Below, one piece after another: positions 16,882-25,494 of a DNA stretch of 45,576 bases (its first letter is position 1; the number at the start of each line of letters is the position of its first letter). The notes beneath the pieces were generated by a model that saw only the letters and a list, made by a program, of their open reading frames with translations, did not search any database and was not told where the DNA came from. The translations under genes were made by a program, and so were the position numbers. This DNA comes from a virus: positions 1-45,576 of IMG/VR virus record IMGVR_UViG_3300037961_004642. One strand, 5' to 3'.

Positions 16882-19035
16882 TTAGGCCGGGGGTGCGCCG
16901 GGGTCCTCTGTCGGAGCCATAGTACCAGAGGGAGGCTGAATGCCCTGCTCTTCTTGTCCTTCGGCTGCGATTTCGGGCGGCATCTGTGACATGAGCGAAT
17001 TCTGCATGGCAACGGCACCCATTTGCTGATGGTACGCAACATGCTTCTCGAACTGCTCTTTCACTTCATCCGGGAGCGTTTCGTATTCCTGGCTCATGCG
17101 GAATCGGTTGTGCGTTTCGATATGCACTTCATGGACATCGAAATCATCCACGTCCACGACAGGGGGGAGATTCTGCTGGAACTGCTGAAGAATAGGCAGA
17201 ATCTGCTCGGGCGACATCCCAGGGGGAAGCTGTTGCACTGCCTGCTGGAGCACATCGGAATTGTGCTGTTCGATGATCTCCGGGTGCTCCCGGAAAGACT
17301 TCATCTTCATGTTCTCTCGCTGCGCCTTGCGTTCTGCGGCGTTCACGATATCGAGGATCTTCTGCGGCCCACCAATTTCCAGCATCTTCAGGGCCTGATC
17401 GGGTCCGATGATCCCCAGTCCGACAAGATCCATCACTTGGGCTTGTTTCGCGGCCTGGGACTGTCCCACTGCGGTCCCCGGCTCGACACGAATGTCCGTG
17501 CCGTTCTGGATGTCAGAGCCCGACAGGAGCATGGTGTCGAAAGCTCCGTCCAGTCCGACGACCTTGATCTTCCGCTTCATGTCGACGTACTGCTGGAAGA
17601 GGAGAAGAGTCTGGCGGGCGATGCGCTCTACCGCGTCCTCAATTCCCTGGTACTGAGGGGTCAGGAAGTTATCGTCTCGCTCACCCAGGTACGCCAGGGC
17701 AGTACCAGCAGTGACCCCCGAAGGTGCCTGACCACGCGACACCTCATGCTGTCCCGACAGATCCTCAAAGTCCATGATGATTCGGTCCTGCTGATCCGTG
17801 AAGTAGGACGGGAGCTGGGACAGGGGCATCGGGGTAGGCTGAGGAAGTCCGGGTCTGTAAAGAATCACCGAACCGGGTTCGTTCGTCATCTTTCCCGGAA
17901 CAATCGAGTTCTGTGCCGCCAGAAGCTGAGGCATGGCCATCCGTCGACCGGCGACGTTGATGTCCGTGCGGATCTCGTTGTACTCCTTCTGGAGCGGAAT
18001 CAGGTCAACGAGAGGACTGTCGGCCCAGAAGGTGTCGTTGAACAGGTGCTCCATCTTGGTGTACGGGTACTCGCCGTGCGTGTACGGCAGGCCCTCGTAG
18101 TAGTCGACAAGGATATCTTCGACCATGACGAAGAAGCCGCCCTTGGGGAGGTGCTTTGTCGTCCCTGGCTTGACCCAGAACTCCTTGACCACGACAGAAT
18201 CGAGGTTGTTTTCGCTGTTCTGGAGGTTCAGGTACGCCTCATCCAGAATGGTGTTCGCGGCGTTGGTCGAAGGGGACAGATCCATTCCGTTGAGCTTGTC
18301 ACCGTAGAACGACTTCACCCATTCGACTGTACGAACGCGAGCCTCAATGACGTAGGGCTGGTCGTCTATCTCCCGCTCACGAAGCTCAGGAACGAAGATA
18401 TGGAACGGAGTGACCTTCAGGTACTCGATATCCCCGTAGTCGACACCTTCCGGCATCTTGACTTCAACTTCAGGGTTCCAGCACGTCTTTACAAATCCCG
18501 TACCCGTGAGGACAGCCCACCACACACCAGCACTGTACTGTCGGCGGAACTTCTTGACCTCCGAGTAGCTCATCCATACCTGCTCGGCGGCATACGCGGC
18601 ACGAACGTCTTCGTCCTCCGCTGTCGAAGGAACAGACACGACATTGGGGAGCGTGCTCAGGAACTTGCTGGTCTCTGTCCGAACGAAGGACCGAAGCCTG
18701 TTGATCGTCTTCCTACGAACATGCTTAGGGGCCTGGGCGACCTGGAGCTTCCCTGCTGCACTTCCCGCCCCGGTAGCGACCGTCAGCCACTGCTGACCGA
18801 ACACCATCGCAAGATTCGTGTACCACTGACGCTGCTTCGGCAGTTTGGCTGTCTTACAGCGAGTGAACTCACCGTCACCCCAGGAGACAAGATCCTGGCC
18901 TTCCTTGGTCTCTCGAAAAGCAACAACGTCAATTCGAGGGTCAGGGACCACAGGGGCCGGGCCAGGGAGATGTTCTTTGTCAACTGCCTCGGGCTCGTCA
19001 GAAGAGGGCACCGAGGGCATCGCGTTCTTCGCCAC
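16882..19035 (-). CDS. Portal protein
   Basis: 717 residues from GTG 19035, with GGAGG and ideal spacing. Large size, place between TerL and scaffold, and content (RFVRTETSKFLSTLPNVV, a Trp-rich wing around 160-180, a helical segment DLSGQHEVSRGQAPSGVTAG around 420-445, Gln/Met-rich C-terminus) fit the large podoviral portal proteins, which form the 12-subunit DNA gate. P22-type portals have a similar length. The N-terminal 40 and C-terminal 60 residues are Pro/Gln/Glu-rich and probably disordered. Confidence 0.8.
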   Translation of the reverse strand: MAKNAMPSVPSSDEPEAVDKEHLPGPAPVVPDPRIDVVAFRETKEGQDLVSWGDGEFTRCKTAKLPKQRQWYTNLAMVFGQQWLTVATGAGSAAGKLQVAQAPKHVRRKTINRLRSFVRTETSKFLSTLPNVVSVPSTAEDEDVRAAYAAEQVWMSYSEVKKFRRQYSAGVWWAVLTGTGFVKTCWNPEVEVKMPEGVDYGDIEYLKVTPFHIFVPELREREIDDQPYVIEARVRTVEWVKSFYGDKLNGMDLSPSTNAANTILDEAYLNLQNSENNLDSVVVKEFWVKPGTTKHLPKGGFFVMVEDILVDYYEGLPYTHGEYPYTKMEHLFNDTFWADSPLVDLIPLQKEYNEIRTDINVAGRRMAMPQLLAAQNSIVPGKMTNEPGSVILYRPGLPQPTPMPLSQLPSYFTDQQDRIIMDFEDLSGQHEVSRGQAPSGVTAGTALAYLGERDDNFLTPQYQGIEDAVERIARQTLLLFQQYVDMKRKIKVVGLDGAFDTMLLSGSDIQNGTDIRVEPGTAVGQSQAAKQAQVMDLVGLGIIGPDQALKMLEIGGPQKILDIVNAAERKAQRENMKMKSFREHPEIIEQHNSDVLQQAVQQLPPGMSPEQILPILQQFQQNLPPVVDVDDFDVHEVHIETHNRFRMSQEYETLPDEVKEQFEKHVAYHQQMGAVAMQNSLMSQMPPEIAAEGQEEQGIQPPSGTMAPTEDPGAPPA

Positions 19036-19333
19036 TTAGTTCCTCCGGGTCCCATCCATGTCTTTCGGCTTCTCGACGGGCTTCAGCCTCGTCAGAGGGG
19101 TCGTAATTCTCATCGTACCCGACAGAAGGCTCCCGGCCCATTACCTGGATTCCCTGGTAGGCCGCAACATCCTTGGAGGCCGCAAGAGTGGTGGCTTTGT
19201 CCACCAGTTCAAGCTGCCGAAGAAGGACGGGAGAAACAGACTCTACGACTTCTTTCGAGACCTTCAGGACTCTAATCGCCAGATACGCCATCAAGGCTGT
19301 CGAGCCAACGACGAAGAGTGCTAGCAACCACAT
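18998..19333 (-). CDS. Membrane-anchored small protein
   Basis: 111 residues from ATG 19333, chosen because GGAG lies six bases ahead; a GTG at 19345 has no site. A single transmembrane segment fills residues 1-22, followed by a charged helix and an acidic tail. It overlaps the upstream gene by 62 bases and the portal gene by 38 bases, an unusually dense arrangement. The function is unknown. Confidence 0.6.
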   Translation of the reverse strand: MWLLALFVVGSTALMAYLAIRVLKVSKEVVESVSPVLLRQLELVDKATTLAASKDVAAYQGIQVMGREPSVGYDENYDPSDEAEARREAERHGWDPEELSGEERDALGALF

Positions 19334-19619
19334 CAATGTCTCCACCGAGACCCTCCTTCAGTCCTTCGAGCTTTCCCTTGGCGATGAGCTGCTCTTCCCG
19401 TTCCGGGGTAGCCGCCTGCTCTGTGAGTCCCGCCACCTGAGCCAGATACCGGATCGTGTCGACAGAGAGGTAGAGGCGTTCGGTTCGACCTCGAAGCTCA
19501 GGGCGGAATCCAATGTCCACTCCCGTATCAACAAAAGGGCCTTGGCCAGATCGAGTCACATAGTCAACCGCAGGCGCTTTGTCCGGGGCCGTAACAAGCT
19601 GGAAATCTCCACGAGCCAT
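19272..19619 (-). CDS. Hypothetical protein after TerL
   Basis: 115 residues. ATG 19619 follows the TerL stop directly, with GAGG inside the end of TerL serving as ribosome site. Mixed alpha/beta, no recognised motif; the C-terminal part (LIAKGKLEGLKEGLGG) is helical. Conserved position between terminase and portal suggests a packaging or head function (inference). Confidence 0.6.
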   Translation of the reverse strand: MARGDFQLVTAPDKAPAVDYVTRSGQGPFVDTGVDIGFRPELRGRTERLYLSVDTIRYLAQVAGLTEQAATPEREEQLIAKGKLEGLKEGLGGDIDVVASTLRRWLDSLDGVSGD

Positions 19620-21200
19620 TCACATCACCTCATCGAATTCAGACAGATACTCGTTATCCCAGTCCTGTCGGTCAGTTACGAACTCTACCCTATCGTCTGC
19701 CCTGAGCATAGCCATCGTCTGCTCGTAGTTCATCTGAATACCCTCTTCAGCCTTCTTCTCCATGATCTCTTCGACAGAGGGCTGGAGTTCAGGCATGAGC
19801 GTGAACAGATAGCGGGCGGAGTCGAAAGCGTGGTCATCTTTCTTGTGGATGACTTCCTGCTTGTTCGTGTCGAACGCTTTCTTGCTGCTCTCATATGAAG
19901 CCCATCGGAGCTTCTTCATTTCGCTGATGAGGTTGACGCAGTTCGGGGACACCATCCAGCGGGGCTTGTTCGCTCCCCATCCGTTCTGCTTCTCCAGCCG
20001 AACGTACTGCTGCATCTTCTCGACGCCGATCATCACGTCACGGGGGATGTTGTCGATTCCAATGTAGATGCCCCGGTTCGCGTACTCAGAGATGTAGCTT
20101 GTCCCTGTTGTGCCATAGCGAGCACTGCCGTTGTTCGGGTCACCGACACGGATGATGCTGGATGAGTCGACCTTCCAGAACGCTTCCCGTGCGATCACCA
20201 GTTCGGAGTGCTGTTGGACATTCAATTCGCTCTTGTACTGCTCAGCGAAAGTGTAAATCCTGCCGTCCGGGGCAACAGCGTGCCAGAGCCAGGCAGTCGG
20301 GTTGTTGTATCCGAAGTCGACAGAGGTGTACCAGCGCCATTCACGAGGCGGCGTCCAGTGCTCGGAGAGGACGTGCGTGTGGATCGTCCAGTTCGGAAAC
20401 ACTCGACCTGACCGAGGAACGAAGTCACCGTCCTCGCGGATCTTTCGCTCGTTAGCATCCATGCCAATGTAGAACTTGCCTCGCCCCTGCATTTCCGTGT
20501 GCAGGTAGGGATTGTCTTTCTGGCTGAGCTGGAAGATGCCAATGTGGTCGACCTTCTCTTCTACGACCGGCTCCCAGAGAAGCTCATAGGTCCAGCCCAT
20601 TCCGTCGACAGAAGTAGCCGAGAGAATCCATCGGCCCTCATAGTCGATGAGTCGCATGAGGTTCTCATTGAACACTGCTTGCGGGGGGATCTCGTCAAAG
20701 AAGAGAAGGTGGAGCGCGACACCACCATGCTTGTCCAGTTCCATTCCGTGCGTGAGGAACTGAATGGTGGAGCCGTTGTTGAAAGTGAACACGAGGCGGG
20801 TGTTGTCCCATGAATCCTCGAATGATCCGTTCACAAGCTGAGAGGTCGGCACCCACCGTCGAAGCTCGGGGAGGACGATTTCCTTCACGCCCTTTTCCAC
20901 GTCCACGCACACGAAACGCATACGGAGGGGGCCTTGGCCCCAATTCTTCGGACGCTTCAGGTAGGGGTGTGTATTGGTTCCCCACCAGATAGCTTCGATG
21001 ACAGCGGCAGTCGTCTTTCCTGCTCGATTGCCCGCCGACAGATACCGGCCTGTTTTGTCGCACTGATGAAAGTCAAGCTGAGCCGGGTAGGGCTTGTAGC
21101 TGAGAATGTTGGGGCGGGTGATGGCCGCGTCAAGCTGAGAGATCGCAAGGCCCATGAGCCCTTCGAAATCTGTTAGTTCCTTTACAGCTTTCCTGGCCAT
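19620..21200 (-). CDS. terL: Terminase large subunit
   Basis: 526 residues. Walker A GNRAGKTT (57-64), Walker B LLFFDE (165-170), the SATS coupling segment near 194, and an RNase H-like nuclease domain with YTSVDFGYNNPTAW (D295) and KKDDHAFDSARY near 455-464. It is the ATP-driven motor and nuclease that cuts and packages phage DNA into the portal. ATG 21200 has AGGGAA upstream. The N-terminal codons contain a CTGTAAAG site. An HNH endonuclease gene ends 15 bases upstream, and the small subunit is separated from it by the lysis cassette. Confidence 0.92.
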   Translation of the reverse strand: MARKAVKELTDFEGLMGLAISQLDAAITRPNILSYKPYPAQLDFHQCDKTGRYLSAGNRAGKTTAAVIEAIWWGTNTHPYLKRPKNWGQGPLRMRFVCVDVEKGVKEIVLPELRRWVPTSQLVNGSFEDSWDNTRLVFTFNNGSTIQFLTHGMELDKHGGVALHLLFFDEIPPQAVFNENLMRLIDYEGRWILSATSVDGMGWTYELLWEPVVEEKVDHIGIFQLSQKDNPYLHTEMQGRGKFYIGMDANERKIREDGDFVPRSGRVFPNWTIHTHVLSEHWTPPREWRWYTSVDFGYNNPTAWLWHAVAPDGRIYTFAEQYKSELNVQQHSELVIAREAFWKVDSSSIIRVGDPNNGSARYGTTGTSYISEYANRGIYIGIDNIPRDVMIGVEKMQQYVRLEKQNGWGANKPRWMVSPNCVNLISEMKKLRWASYESSKKAFDTNKQEVIHKKDDHAFDSARYLFTLMPELQPSVEEIMEKKAEEGIQMNYEQTMAMLRADDRVEFVTDRQDWDNEYLSEFDEVM

Positions 21201-21215
21201 GTGGTTCCCTATGCT

Positions 21216-22028
21216 CTATCGAGACCGATACCGTCTAGTGGCTTCCAGCCGACAGTTCTTGCACACCCTCCGCTTGAGCGACTCAGAGTACTCTAGCGGG
21301 TGCCCCTCCTTGCACATGTCTTTAGCGGGCGGGGACGGGTGCTGTGATCTCCACTTTTCATTACGACATTGACGGCACAGCTTTCTGCGAATGCCTGTCG
21401 TAGCGTTGACCTTTCCGTAGGTCGTGTTCTCAGGGGTAAATTCGTGCCCTTTTGTGCAGTGAGTTTGTTCGACTCCTTTCTGTCTTGCTCCGCGTAGACG
21501 ACGTTTTTGCTCTCTGGCTACTCTGGTTTTTTCGTTAGTAGTCCTTCTACTGTTTGCGTACTTTAATGTCGTTTTCCAGTAGTGGAACCACAATTTCCTA
21601 CATACATTGCACTGAGCGTGCCCGTCAGGGTAAACATACTCCCCCTCGACGTTTTCAACATGCCCGTCCCCTATCATCGGGTAGGCGTGCCACAGGGTGC
21701 TCAGCCTGTCTCTCTTGACGTTGCCTACACGGGTAGTAGCCTGAAGGTGCAGGGGGTTTACGCACTTTCGATGTGAATCCCTCGGCCCTCCTGCGCAGAT
21801 AGTTGCGTCATGGCAAAGATGATCGACCACCTGGTCGTCAGATATTGAACCGTACGCAAAAATATATGCTGCCCGGTGTGCTCCAGTTGTCTTCTGTTTT
21901 CCGTCAACTACAACACTGAAACTCCCGTATCCACTTGAGTTCACTGACTTCCCATAATGGATGCAGCCAGAATCGACCTGTTCTACTTCGTCGTACAGCC
22001 TCAGGTAATCCCGATCATCGTAATTCAT
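21216..22028 (-). CDS. Free-standing HNH homing endonuclease
   Basis: 270 residues. The HNH core is visible as AHRAAYIFAYG (H51), VVDHLCHD (H70, H73) and CVNPLHLQ (N91, H94). Downstream are zinc-ribbon-like repeats, each a Cys pair with a Cys-x-x-Gly-His partner (about 139-142, 190-226 and 237-263). No ribosome site precedes ATG 22028; instead TATAGT lies just upstream on the coding strand, so translation may be leaderless. Lower G+C and different codon use from terL suggest recent arrival. Such genes spread by cutting alleles lacking them. Confidence 0.8.
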   Translation of the reverse strand: MNYDDRDYLRLYDEVEQVDSGCIHYGKSVNSSGYGSFSVVVDGKQKTTGAHRAAYIFAYGSISDDQVVDHLCHDATICAGGPRDSHRKCVNPLHLQATTRVGNVKRDRLSTLWHAYPMIGDGHVENVEGEYVYPDGHAQCNVCRKLWFHYWKTTLKYANSRRTTNEKTRVAREQKRRLRGARQKGVEQTHCTKGHEFTPENTTYGKVNATTGIRRKLCRQCRNEKWRSQHPSPPAKDMCKEGHPLEYSESLKRRVCKNCRLEATRRYRSR

Positions 22029-22054
22029 AACTATAGGATACCACGGAAACCTTG

Positions 22055-22348
22055 CTATGCACTTGTCGAGTCTGTCGCTCCCAAAGCCACCAACGCTTGA
22101 ATGACCGACAGGAGAGCGATGTTACCTCCGCGAGCGCCTGTCAGAGTGACGCCAGAAAGAAGCTGAACAGAATCCCCGCCTCTGTGATTGTGGGAGCCTT
22201 TGGCTGCTTGGTTGTCGCCCACGCCCAGTGTGTGGTGAATGGCTTCCGCCCGCGAGTCAGTGTCAGCGTTCTGGTGGAGAGTGGTTACTTCATCGGCTGT
22301 GGGAGGTCGATCCTTTTTCGTCAGGTCTACGCCTTCATCGTCAGCCAT
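22055..22348 (-). CDS. Small protein of the lysis/tail cassette
   Basis: 97 residues. The middle has an unusual His-rich segment (TLHQNADTDSRAEAIHHTLG and GSHNHRGGDS) and the end a small hydrophobic helix (ALLSVIQALVALGA). The HNH-x3-DS pattern looks like a metal-binding loop of a trimeric tail component, but no family was recognised with certainty. It starts 3 bases after the holin stop. Confidence 0.55.
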   Translation of the reverse strand: MADDEGVDLTKKDRPPTADEVTTLHQNADTDSRAEAIHHTLGVGDNQAAKGSHNHRGGDSVQLLSGVTLTGARGGNIALLSVIQALVALGATDSTSA

Positions 22349-22351
22349 CGG

Positions 22352-22588
22352 TCAACTCACTCCACTGGGCCGCTTGATATAGCCCGCTGCAAGCGCAAGT
22401 CCGGCTGCGACAAGAGTCAGGATCGAGCCCTCGACAGCAGTAGGAAGGTCGACGCTGGACAGGCTCTCGAAGATGTAAACACCGAGCGTAGTGATCGCAC
22501 CGCCGACACCTGCACCGATGGTGCTGGCGACAACCTTGGGCTGGACCTTGTTGGTGGGCTCACCGACCGAGTTGGTAGTGATGGACAT
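22352..22588 (-). CDS. Holin
   Basis: 78 residues from ATG 22588 behind AAAGGAG. Two hydrophobic segments rich in Gly and Ala (about 20-42 and 50-70) are joined by a short polar turn, with a small basic C-terminus (YIKRPSGVS). This is the standard layout of two-helix phage holins that open the cytoplasmic membrane at the end of infection. It directly follows the M23 endolysin gene. Confidence 0.75.
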   Translation of the reverse strand: MSITTNSVGEPTNKVQPKVVASTIGAGVGGAITTLGVYIFESLSSVDLPTAVEGSILTLVAAGLALAAGYIKRPSGVS

Positions 22589-22671
22589 GATTTCTCCTTT
22601 GTTGGTCGAACTCGATATGTCGAGTCTTCTACTCGGCAAGCGCGAACAATACCCTAGACACCAGGGGTAGC

Positions 22672-23598
22672 CTACCCTGCGAGGCGTCGGGCTTGTTCGT
22701 CCGCTACTGCCGCCGCAAGTCGAGCCACGTCGTCGTCGCTGAGCGCCCCCACTTGATCGGTGACGAGTCCGGCGAGGTGCGGGGCGAGTTCCGCCGCGAC
22801 CTTGGCGCTGTCGACACCATCACGGGCGAGGAGGGCACGGACACCCTTGAGCGTCTCAACGAGGTGCGCGTTCGTCGCACCCTGCCCCCGCACCCCAGCC
22901 TTGCCGGGGAGCAGTTCCCGTAGTTCGGCGAGAATCGTGGCCGTCGTGTCCTGCGCGACCTGGGATGTTCCCTTGATGTCACGCGAGTTACGCAGTGTCT
23001 CTGCGATGTACCCAGCGATCACTCCGGGCGTCTTCTCGTTCTCCTCGCCGGGGAGAAGCTCCTGATAGAGCGCTCGCAGCATCTTGTCCTGTTCACTGTT
23101 CATTTCGTCCTCCTCGAACGGTGTGGAATCGGTGGCCGCTGCGGTAACGGTGCTGCGGTTGAAGTAGCCCCACGGCGAAACCCTTTGCCGCGTCCTCGGG
23201 TTCCACGTCTCCATGTGCAGATGCGGTCCCGTGACGAGCCCGGTGGCGCCGATCCGACCCAGAACAGTGCCGGGCTGTGTTCGGTCGCCTACCTTGGGGC
23301 CGTCGTCGTGGGGGCGGTGCATGTACCGGACCATCACACCGTTGTCGTAGAGCACGTCGATCGAGTCGCCCGCGTTCCGGTTCGGGCGGTCGAACGTCGG
23401 CCAGTCCGACCCCGGCTCCCACCCGGAACGGAGCACACGCCCACGCCCGGACGCGCGGATGATCGCACCCGCGACGACACCCCGCGACCGGGACGAGAAA
23501 TCGAGCCCATTGTGTGGGCTGCCCGGCGAGTACGGTGGACGGGTCTCGCCATAGTCGAGAACGATCGACGCCGCGGGGAACGGCAGTGGAAGAGTCAT
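22672..23598 (-). CDS. Endolysin, M23 metallopeptidase
   Basis: 308 residues. The M23 zinc site is complete: SPHNGLDF (H29, D33) and TGPHLHMET (H126, H128), with RYMHRP (H94) in between. M23 enzymes cut peptide bridges of the cell wall. The C-terminal half (about 165-308) is helical and charged, without a recognised wall-binding domain. Together with the holin it forms the lysis cassette. The ATG overlaps the preceding stop (TGATG). G+C is clearly higher than in the flanking genes and no CTGTAAAG site is present, which suggests module exchange. Confidence 0.85.
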   Translation of the reverse strand: MTLPLPFPAASIVLDYGETRPPYSPGSPHNGLDFSSRSRGVVAGAIIRASGRGRVLRSGWEPGSDWPTFDRPNRNAGDSIDVLYDNGVMVRYMHRPHDDGPKVGDRTQPGTVLGRIGATGLVTGPHLHMETWNPRTRQRVSPWGYFNRSTVTAAATDSTPFEEDEMNSEQDKMLRALYQELLPGEENEKTPGVIAGYIAETLRNSRDIKGTSQVAQDTTATILAELRELLPGKAGVRGQGATNAHLVETLKGVRALLARDGVDSAKVAAELAPHLAGLVTDQVGALSDDDVARLAAAVADEQARRLAG

Positions 23599-24134
23599 CA
23601 GCCCGCCTCGACGGAGCCCTGGAGGTACAAGCGGTCACCCGCAGTCGGCGCCGCAGGGTACGCGTTCGACAGGTTCCCCACGGACACGATCGGCGCGGAC
23701 GAGTTGAACAGGGACGCCGTGATCGTAGACCCGCCCGTGATACGCGCCTGCACCGGGTACTGAGTTCCCGACTGACGCGCCCACACCCCCGTCCCGACAT
23801 GCATCGTGGCGGAACTCGCCAGCGTCACCGGCACTGAGAAACCGATGCTCCCCGACGCGGACGACGTAGAACCCCACGTCAGCTCGATGATGAACAGCAC
23901 CAGACCGTTCGACCGGCGGTACCTTGCGTCCAGAGTCCCGTTACCGAGCGAGAAACCAGACAGAGAGGGCGTCCATGCGGTGACCGGCTGCATCAAAAAA
24001 CTCTGCGCCCAATCATCAATAAGGTCCATGTTGTTGTTGATCTTGTCGATGTCGACAGTCTCATCAGGTGTGTTAGTGCCCGTGGAACCGCCGCCTGGCT
24101 TGTACAGTCCGAGGAAGGACGTAGTTTCAGCCAT
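23598..24134 (-). CDS. Minor tail / receptor-binding appendage protein
   Basis: 178 residues. The N-terminal pattern FLGLYKPGGGSTGTNTPDET, followed by VDIDKINNNMDLID, is typical of phage tail appendage proteins. The rest is beta-rich, Ser/Thr/Gly-rich, and resembles a trimeric fibre head. GGAGG precedes ATG 24134, which overlaps the end of terS by 8 bases. Like the endolysin it is more G+C-rich than its neighbours. A host-surface role is inferred from sequence style and from pairing with the lysis genes. Confidence 0.65.
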   Translation of the reverse strand: MAETTSFLGLYKPGGGSTGTNTPDETVDIDKINNNMDLIDDWAQSFLMQPVTAWTPSLSGFSLGNGTLDARYRRSNGLVLFIIELTWGSTSSASGSIGFSVPVTLASSATMHVGTGVWARQSGTQYPVQARITGGSTITASLFNSSAPIVSVGNLSNAYPAAPTAGDRLYLQGSVEAG

Positions 24135-24849
24135 CTTGAGCGACCTCCTTTAGACCAGACGTAATCGCCACGGCTTGAGTCTTCATAGTAACCTCATCCA
24201 TTATCAGTTTCAAAGCGTCTTTCTCAACATACTTCTGGACTGCTTCCATGAAGATCAGTACGACCTGACGGGCATTCTGCACATCCTGCTGTTGCGGATT
24301 CCACCTACCTGACATTTCCAGGATCTTCTCAATGGCTCGTGCATCGCCTGATTCCGCATTGGAGATGAGCTTGTTGATGGCCATTTGCACAGAGTCACCG
24401 AGGTTGTTCTCTGCCTGCTCGCGCATGAGCTGAGAGAACAGCTTGTTCCGCATCCAGGCCCGGTACTTCGGCATCGACACTCCGATGCTGGCCAGCTTGG
24501 CGGACGTGGACCGCCCATCGGAAGGGTTCTGAAGGACGAGAAGAGCGGTCGCCTGCTCAGCCGACAGACCGGCCTTCGGATTCATCTCGATTCCCCGGAT
24601 GGCGAGAGCCTTCTTCATCTCCGGGCTGACAAACGCCTTCGACACTTCATCCCGACTGAAGCCGTCCCATTCCTTCAGGATCTCGGAGACTGTCGGGAAG
24701 ATCCCATTCCGTCTGTAAAGAACGTCAGCGGCTGCGAGAACGTGGCGGAACGTTGCGGGCTTGATCCCGGCAGGGACAGGGGACCTCTCCACTCGCCCGT
24801 CTGTGGCGATGAGAACCTCTTCGCCTTCAACCTCGAAAGCCCTACTCAC
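24127..24849 (-). CDS. terS: Terminase small subunit
   Basis: 240 residues. An HTH-like N-terminal region (about 30-75, FPTVSEILKEWDGFSRDEVSK) is followed by the segment common to small terminases: SVQMAINKLISNAESGDARA, then IEKILEMSGRWNPQQ (about 155-190). It recognises phage DNA and recruits TerL. The GTG start overlaps the stop of the 40-residue membrane protein gene (GTGA). It is separated from terL by five genes, an uncommon arrangement. Confidence 0.75.
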   Translation of the reverse strand: MSRAFEVEGEEVLIATDGRVERSPVPAGIKPATFRHVLAAADVLYRRNGIFPTVSEILKEWDGFSRDEVSKAFVSPEMKKALAIRGIEMNPKAGLSAEQATALLVLQNPSDGRSTSAKLASIGVSMPKYRAWMRNKLFSQLMREQAENNLGDSVQMAINKLISNAESGDARAIEKILEMSGRWNPQQQDVQNARQVVLIFMEAVQKYVEKDALKLIMDEVTMKTQAVAITSGLKEVAQDG

Positions 24850-24968
24850 TTCGACCGTCCCGCCAGTTTCGAGATGACCCAGCCGACAGCGGCCACTACG
24901 GCAAATCCTGCAAAGTAGACGAACAGCGCATTGGAGATCGGGTCAGCGATCACATAGATATCTGGCAT
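24846..24968 (-). CDS. Small membrane protein (40 residues)
   Basis: ATG 24968 overlaps the preceding stop by one base (TGATG) and has AGAGGA upstream; the stop overlaps the terS GTG. One hydrophobic segment (about 12-33, NALFVYFAGFAVVAAVGWVI) is followed by the basic tail SKLAGRSK, so an N-out/C-in single-span protein is expected. Tight coupling on both sides supports that it is translated. Function unknown; small single-span proteins can act as antiholins or superinfection-exclusion factors. Confidence 0.65.
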   Translation of the reverse strand: MPDIYVIADPISNALFVYFAGFAVVAAVGWVISKLAGRSK

Positions 24969-25486
24969 CAGCTTGTTCCTCTCTTCTCATGCCACCGAAG
25001 CTGAGACGTGTTCAACTGCTCTACGTGCTGATAGCCCATCTCTGTCAGGGCCTCTCGGATGGCTTCCGGCATGGTGCGCTGTCGCCCATCGGCGTAGCGC
25101 TGCACAACCACATCCGCGACAGCCAACGTCTGCGCCGTCTTCGACACAGAACCGATGGCACGCACCACACGGGCGAACGGGGTGATGCTCGGATCGTCTT
25201 TCACCTTCGCGGGCAGTTTGACCCGGTTCGTGATCCGACGATTCGACACCCACCGCTGGTAGGCGACATCAATGTCTGTGGTCTGGTACTCCGCATCAAA
25301 CTCGTCAACGTCGATTCCCCGGTCTCGCCATTCAGACCACAGTGCCGCTTGGATTCGAGGTGTGACGGATTGGAGCCGTCCCTGCACCAGCCTTCCCAGG
25401 ACGTTCTTACCGAACCCATGCTTTACAGCAAATTCGGTTCGGTTCAGCCCGGTACGGGCGATAGCAAAATCAACGGGATTGCGCAT
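24968..25486 (-). CDS. HTH DNA-binding protein upstream of terS
   Basis: 172 residues from the second ATG (25486), which has AAGGA five bases ahead; the first ATG (25489) is too close. Residues 8-45 (FAIARTGLNRTEFAVKHGFG) form a Cro/CI-like helix-turn-helix. A central acidic segment and a C-terminal helix (TMPEAIREALTEMGYQHVEQ) follow. It could regulate the leftward arm or take part in packaging with TerS. It is the best candidate for a phage transcription factor here, but no operator can be tied to it from sequence alone. Confidence 0.6.
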   Translation of the reverse strand: MRNPVDFAIARTGLNRTEFAVKHGFGKNVLGRLVQGRLQSVTPRIQAALWSEWRDRGIDVDEFDAEYQTTDIDVAYQRWVSNRRITNRVKLPAKVKDDPSITPFARVVRAIGSVSKTAQTLAVADVVVQRYADGRQRTMPEAIREALTEMGYQHVEQLNTSQLRWHEKRGTS

Positions 25487-25494
25487 CATGTTCC

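Noticed and set aside
17023-19275. 750-codon open frame on the plus strand opposite the portal gene
   Set aside because: It mirrors the portal gene in the complementary frame. Codon bias of G+C-rich genes keeps the opposite frame open. Its product is of odd composition without motifs, and it lacks operon context.
23093-23800. 235-codon frame overlapping the endolysin on the same strand
   Set aside because: Its product is Arg/Pro-rich shadow sequence; the M23 active-site residues are in the other frame.
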